From assembly GCA_905215115.1 (NCBI GenBank), contig CAJMOP010000092.1, forward strand, positions 1-7,990: a stretch of 7,990 bases of DNA. Reading direction: 5' to 3'. The notes under the pieces are model-generated. The model made no database searches. It was not told where the DNA came from and worked only from the letters and a program-made list of their open reading frames with translations. The stretch is from an uncultured bacterium (GTDB taxonomy: Bacteria > Actinomycetota > Coriobacteriia > Coriobacteriales > Coriobacteriaceae). Positions 6,438 through 7,990 of this stretch are shown piece by piece (the first letter of the stretch is position 1; every line of letters starts with the position of its first letter). A program made the position numbers and the translations under genes.

Positions 6438-7286
6438 CTACACCGCAATGGGGATGTTCTTGACCTGCGGACCGTGCTCATAGCCCTCGACAATCAGATC
6501 ATCGGTCGTAAACGCATAGAAATCATGCACATCGGGGTTGAGCGTTACCTTGGGAGCCGCAAACTGCGGACGCTCGATAAGCTCGCGGACGATATCGACA
6601 TGACGGTCGTAAATGTGGGCATCGGCGATCACATGCAGCAGCTCGCCAGCGATCATATCGACCGACTGCGCGACCATCATCAGCAAAATGGCGTACTGGC
6701 ACACATTCCAGTTGTTCGCAGCCAAAATATCCTGGCTGCGCTGGTTGAGAATCATGTTGAGCGTCGGTTTATCATCCTGCGGACGCTGCGTCACGTTATA
6801 CGTCACGCTGTAGGCACACGGATACAGGTGCATCTCGGACAGGTCGCTAAACACATAGGTGTTCGTCATAATGCGGCGGCTGTACGGCGTGTTCTTAAGG
6901 TCGTACAGCACGCGATCCATCTGGTCAAAGTCGCCCTCGGCATAATGGCTCTTCTGCCCAATCTGATACCCGTAGGCCTTGCCGATGGAGCCAGTCTCGT
7001 CGGCCCACTCGTCCCAAATATGGCTGTTGAGGTCATGCACGTTATTGGACTTCTTTTGATAGATCCATAGGATCTCATCCATGGCAGATTTGAGGGCCGT
7101 ACGACGCAAGGTAAGCGCCGGAAACTCCTCACGCAGGTCATAGCGTGCCGTGACACCAAAGTTTTTAATGGTATAGGCAGGGGTGCCATCCTCCCACACC
7201 GGGCGGACCTTTTGGCCCTCGGTGGTGGTGCCATGGTCCAGAATATCGCGGCACATGGTTACAAACTGTTGATCAGCCTTGCTCAT
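6438..7286 (-). CDS. thyA: Thymidylate synthase, B. subtilis ThyA-like branch
   Basis: 282 residues. It converts dUMP to dTMP using methylene-tetrahydrofolate and releases dihydrofolate, which the next gene recycles. Key parts are SIGKAYGYQIG (100-110), SRRI (136-139) for phosphate binding, the catalytic Cys157 in LYPCAYS (154-160), NQRSQD (181-186), Asn194 in NWNVCQYA (192-199), DAHIY (222-226) and the typical C-terminal end PIAV. The residue after the Cys is Ala rather than the His of E. coli-type enzymes. With KKSNNVHDLN and HIWDEW, this places it near the B. subtilis ThyA branch. The ATG at 7286 has a strong AGGAGGG four bases upstream. The frame stays open further upstream to 7856, but that part is antisense to the next gene. 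Confidence 0.96.
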   Translation of the reverse strand: MSKADQQFVTMCRDILDHGTTTEGQKVRPVWEDGTPAYTIKNFGVTARYDLREEFPALTLRRTALKSAMDEILWIYQKKSNNVHDLNSHIWDEWADETGSIGKAYGYQIGQKSHYAEGDFDQMDRVLYDLKNTPYSRRIMTNTYVFSDLSEMHLYPCAYSVTYNVTQRPQDDKPTLNMILNQRSQDILAANNWNVCQYAILLMMVAQSVDMIAGELLHVIADAHIYDRHVDIVRELIERPQFAAPKVTLNPDVHDFYAFTTDDLIVEGYEHGPQVKNIPIAV

Positions 7287-7369
7287 TGACCCTCCTGTCA
7301 GTCGCCTAAAAGCGAGATTCATTGTATCCCAGGCACATGCGGCCCCACAGCCCAAACATATGCCTTCAT

Positions 7370-7389
7370 TTTCTGGCATATGCCAGAAA
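7370..7389. promoter_or_regulatory. 20-base perfect palindrome, probable operator
   Basis: TTTCTGGCATATGCCAGAAA reads identically on both strands. It lies 24 bases or more upstream of the -35 box proposed for the DUF134 gene and about 45 bases upstream of the proposed thyA -10 box. It is not followed by a T tract in either direction, so a protein-binding site is more likely than a terminator. It shares TGnCATATGnCA with the palindrome at 7427-7438. Confidence 0.6.
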
Positions 7390-7426
7390 TTCCTTGCGTT
7401 AATCTGCGCGTTCGCTATTCTATTGT

Positions 7427-7438
7427 TGACATATGTCA
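7427..7438. promoter_or_regulatory. 12-base palindrome at the predicted start site of the DUF134 gene
   Basis: TGACATATGTCA is a perfect palindrome with the same core as the 20-base one. It overlaps the predicted transcription start and ends three bases before the ribosome binding site, a typical place for repression. The centres of the two palindromes are 53 bases apart. Confidence 0.55.
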
Positions 7439-7452
7439 GATAAGGAGCACGT

Positions 7453-7990
7453 ATGGCAGGAAGACGCGAGAAACTGCGCCGCGTCGGGATCATCCCCGAA
7501 TACCGCGGCTTTACCCCTGACGGCCTAGCCAGCGGAGACGCCATCGACATGACGGTCGACGAACTCGAGGCGCTGCGCCTGTGCGACCTGGAAGGCCTTA
7601 ACCAAGAGGCAGTCGCAAAGCAGATGGGTATCGCGCGCGCCACGGTGGCGGCTATTTGCAGCCGCGCACATCGCAAGGTGGCAAACGCGCTGGTCAACGG
7701 GCGGGCGCTCGTCATCGAGGGCGGCAATATCGCGTACTCCCCCATCACCGCAACGACGGCCGCATGGCCAGCAAAGGAGGTCGACACCATGAGGGTGGCA
7801 ACCACGTACGACAACGGCAACATCTTTATGCACTTTGGCCGCAGCGAGCAGTTCAAGATCTACGACATTCAGGATGGCAAGGTACTCAACGAGCAGGTCG
7901 TGGGCACCGACGGCACCGGCCACGGTGCCCTTGCGGGCCTGCTCGCCAACGGTGGCGTGGACACGCTCATCTGCGGCGGCATCGGCGGTG
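7453..7990 (+). CDS. DUF134 helix-turn-helix / NifX-NafY-like fusion protein, 3' end outside window
   Basis: 179 residues are visible before the window ends. Residues 1-95 match the DUF134 (UPF0251) family: RREKLRRV, MTVDELEALRLCDLEGLNQE (33-52), a helix-turn-helix around EAVAKQMGIARATVAAI (52-68), and LVNGRALVIEGG (80-91). The HTH resembles sigma-factor region 4, so DNA binding is likely. The usual Cys pair near the N-terminus is replaced by Gly-Ile (RRVGIIPE). From residue 113 the protein matches the dinitrogenase iron-molybdenum cofactor family: MHFGRSEQFKIYDI (126-139), GTGHGALAGLL (154-164) and GVDTLICGGIGG (168-179). That domain binds metal clusters in NifX/NafY, but similar proteins occur widely in anaerobes without nitrogenase. 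The start has AAGGAG five bases upstream. A second ribosome binding site lies inside the gene. Confidence 0.88.
   Translation, partial: MAGRREKLRRVGIIPEYRGFTPDGLASGDAIDMTVDELEALRLCDLEGLNQEAVAKQMGIARATVAAICSRAHRKVANALVNGRALVIEGGNIAYSPITATTAAWPAKEVDTMRVATTYDNGNIFMHFGRSEQFKIYDIQDGKVLNEQVVGTDGTGHGALAGLLANGGVDTLICGGIGG
7773..7791 (+). promoter_or_regulatory. Internal ribosome binding site and in-frame ATG inside the fusion gene
   Basis: AAAGGAGG (7773-7780) is followed after 8 bases by an ATG at 7789-7791, in frame with the fusion. That ATG begins MRVATTYDNGNIF, exactly where the NifX-like domain starts. The site is stronger than the one serving the upstream start. It could allow a separate short product, or be left over from two genes that fused. 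Confidence 0.6.

Larger units (their letters stand above)
7287..7452. promoter_or_regulatory. Divergent promoter/operator region between thyA and the DUF134 gene
   Basis: 166 bases with two perfect palindromes around CATATG (listed separately) and a partial third copy at 7357-7364. For thyA, TACAAT (minus strand, 7326-7321) is a good -10 box without a clear -35. For the rightward gene, TTGCGT (7394-7399) and TATTCT (7416-7421) are spaced by 16 bases and would start transcription near 7428. AAGGAG at 7442-7447 is its ribosome binding site. Promoter calls are by eye. Confidence 0.5.

Noticed and set aside
7426..7431. TTGACA as a -35 box for the rightward gene
   Set aside because: A -10 box 17 bases downstream would lie at the ribosome binding site and start codon; the motif is better explained as part of the 12-base palindrome.
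7287..7856. In-frame N-terminal extension of thyA on the minus strand
   Set aside because: ThyA homology begins at 7286 with a strong ribosome binding site; the extension crosses the divergent promoter and is antisense to the DUF134 gene.

Overview
The window comes from a GC-rich (about 58-60%) bacterial chromosome. The gene set, codon use and protein variants look most like an anaerobic gut actinobacterium of the class Coriobacteriia, possibly Collinsella. This placement is a judgement from sequence resemblance, not from a database search.

Layout. Bases 1-400 are a scar of mobile DNA: the tail of an IS3-type transposase (minus strand), about 110 bases of GC-rich sequence with an IS-end-like motif, then the C-terminal tail of a large serine recombinase (plus strand). 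The recombinase tail runs into the 3' end of a DUF523 gene. Next on the minus strand are DUF523 (380-841) and ftsH (918-2825), separated by a strong hairpin. A short corrinoid adenosyltransferase-like gene (2903-3388, plus) converges on a MATE exporter (3411-4760, minus), and both stop codons lie inside one inverted repeat. Upstream of MATE on the minus strand are a TrmH/SpoU-type RNA methyltransferase (4886-5800), then folA (5910-6428) and thyA (6438-7286), which form a tight thyA-folA operon. The last gene (7453 to the window end, plus) is divergent from thyA. It fuses a DUF134 helix-turn-helix domain to a NifX/NafY-type domain.

How the genes work together. ThyA makes dTMP and releases dihydrofolate, which DHFR reduces back to tetrahydrofolate, so thyA-folA is a functional pair. 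FtsH is the membrane quality-control protease. DUF523 belongs to the iron-sulphur family that includes thiouracil desulfidase. The other genes look like independent housekeeping or accessory genes.

Most notable signals. The 166-base divergent region between thyA and the DUF134 gene carries two perfect palindromes with a shared CATATG core, their centres 53 bases apart (about five helical turns), plus a third partial copy. The DUF134-NifX fusion contains a near-ideal internal ribosome binding site and an in-frame ATG exactly where the NifX-like domain begins. The DHFR lacks the usual Pro-Trp pair of its active-site loop. I see no RNA gene, CRISPR array or complete mobile element, and no clear candidate for a wholly new multi-gene system.
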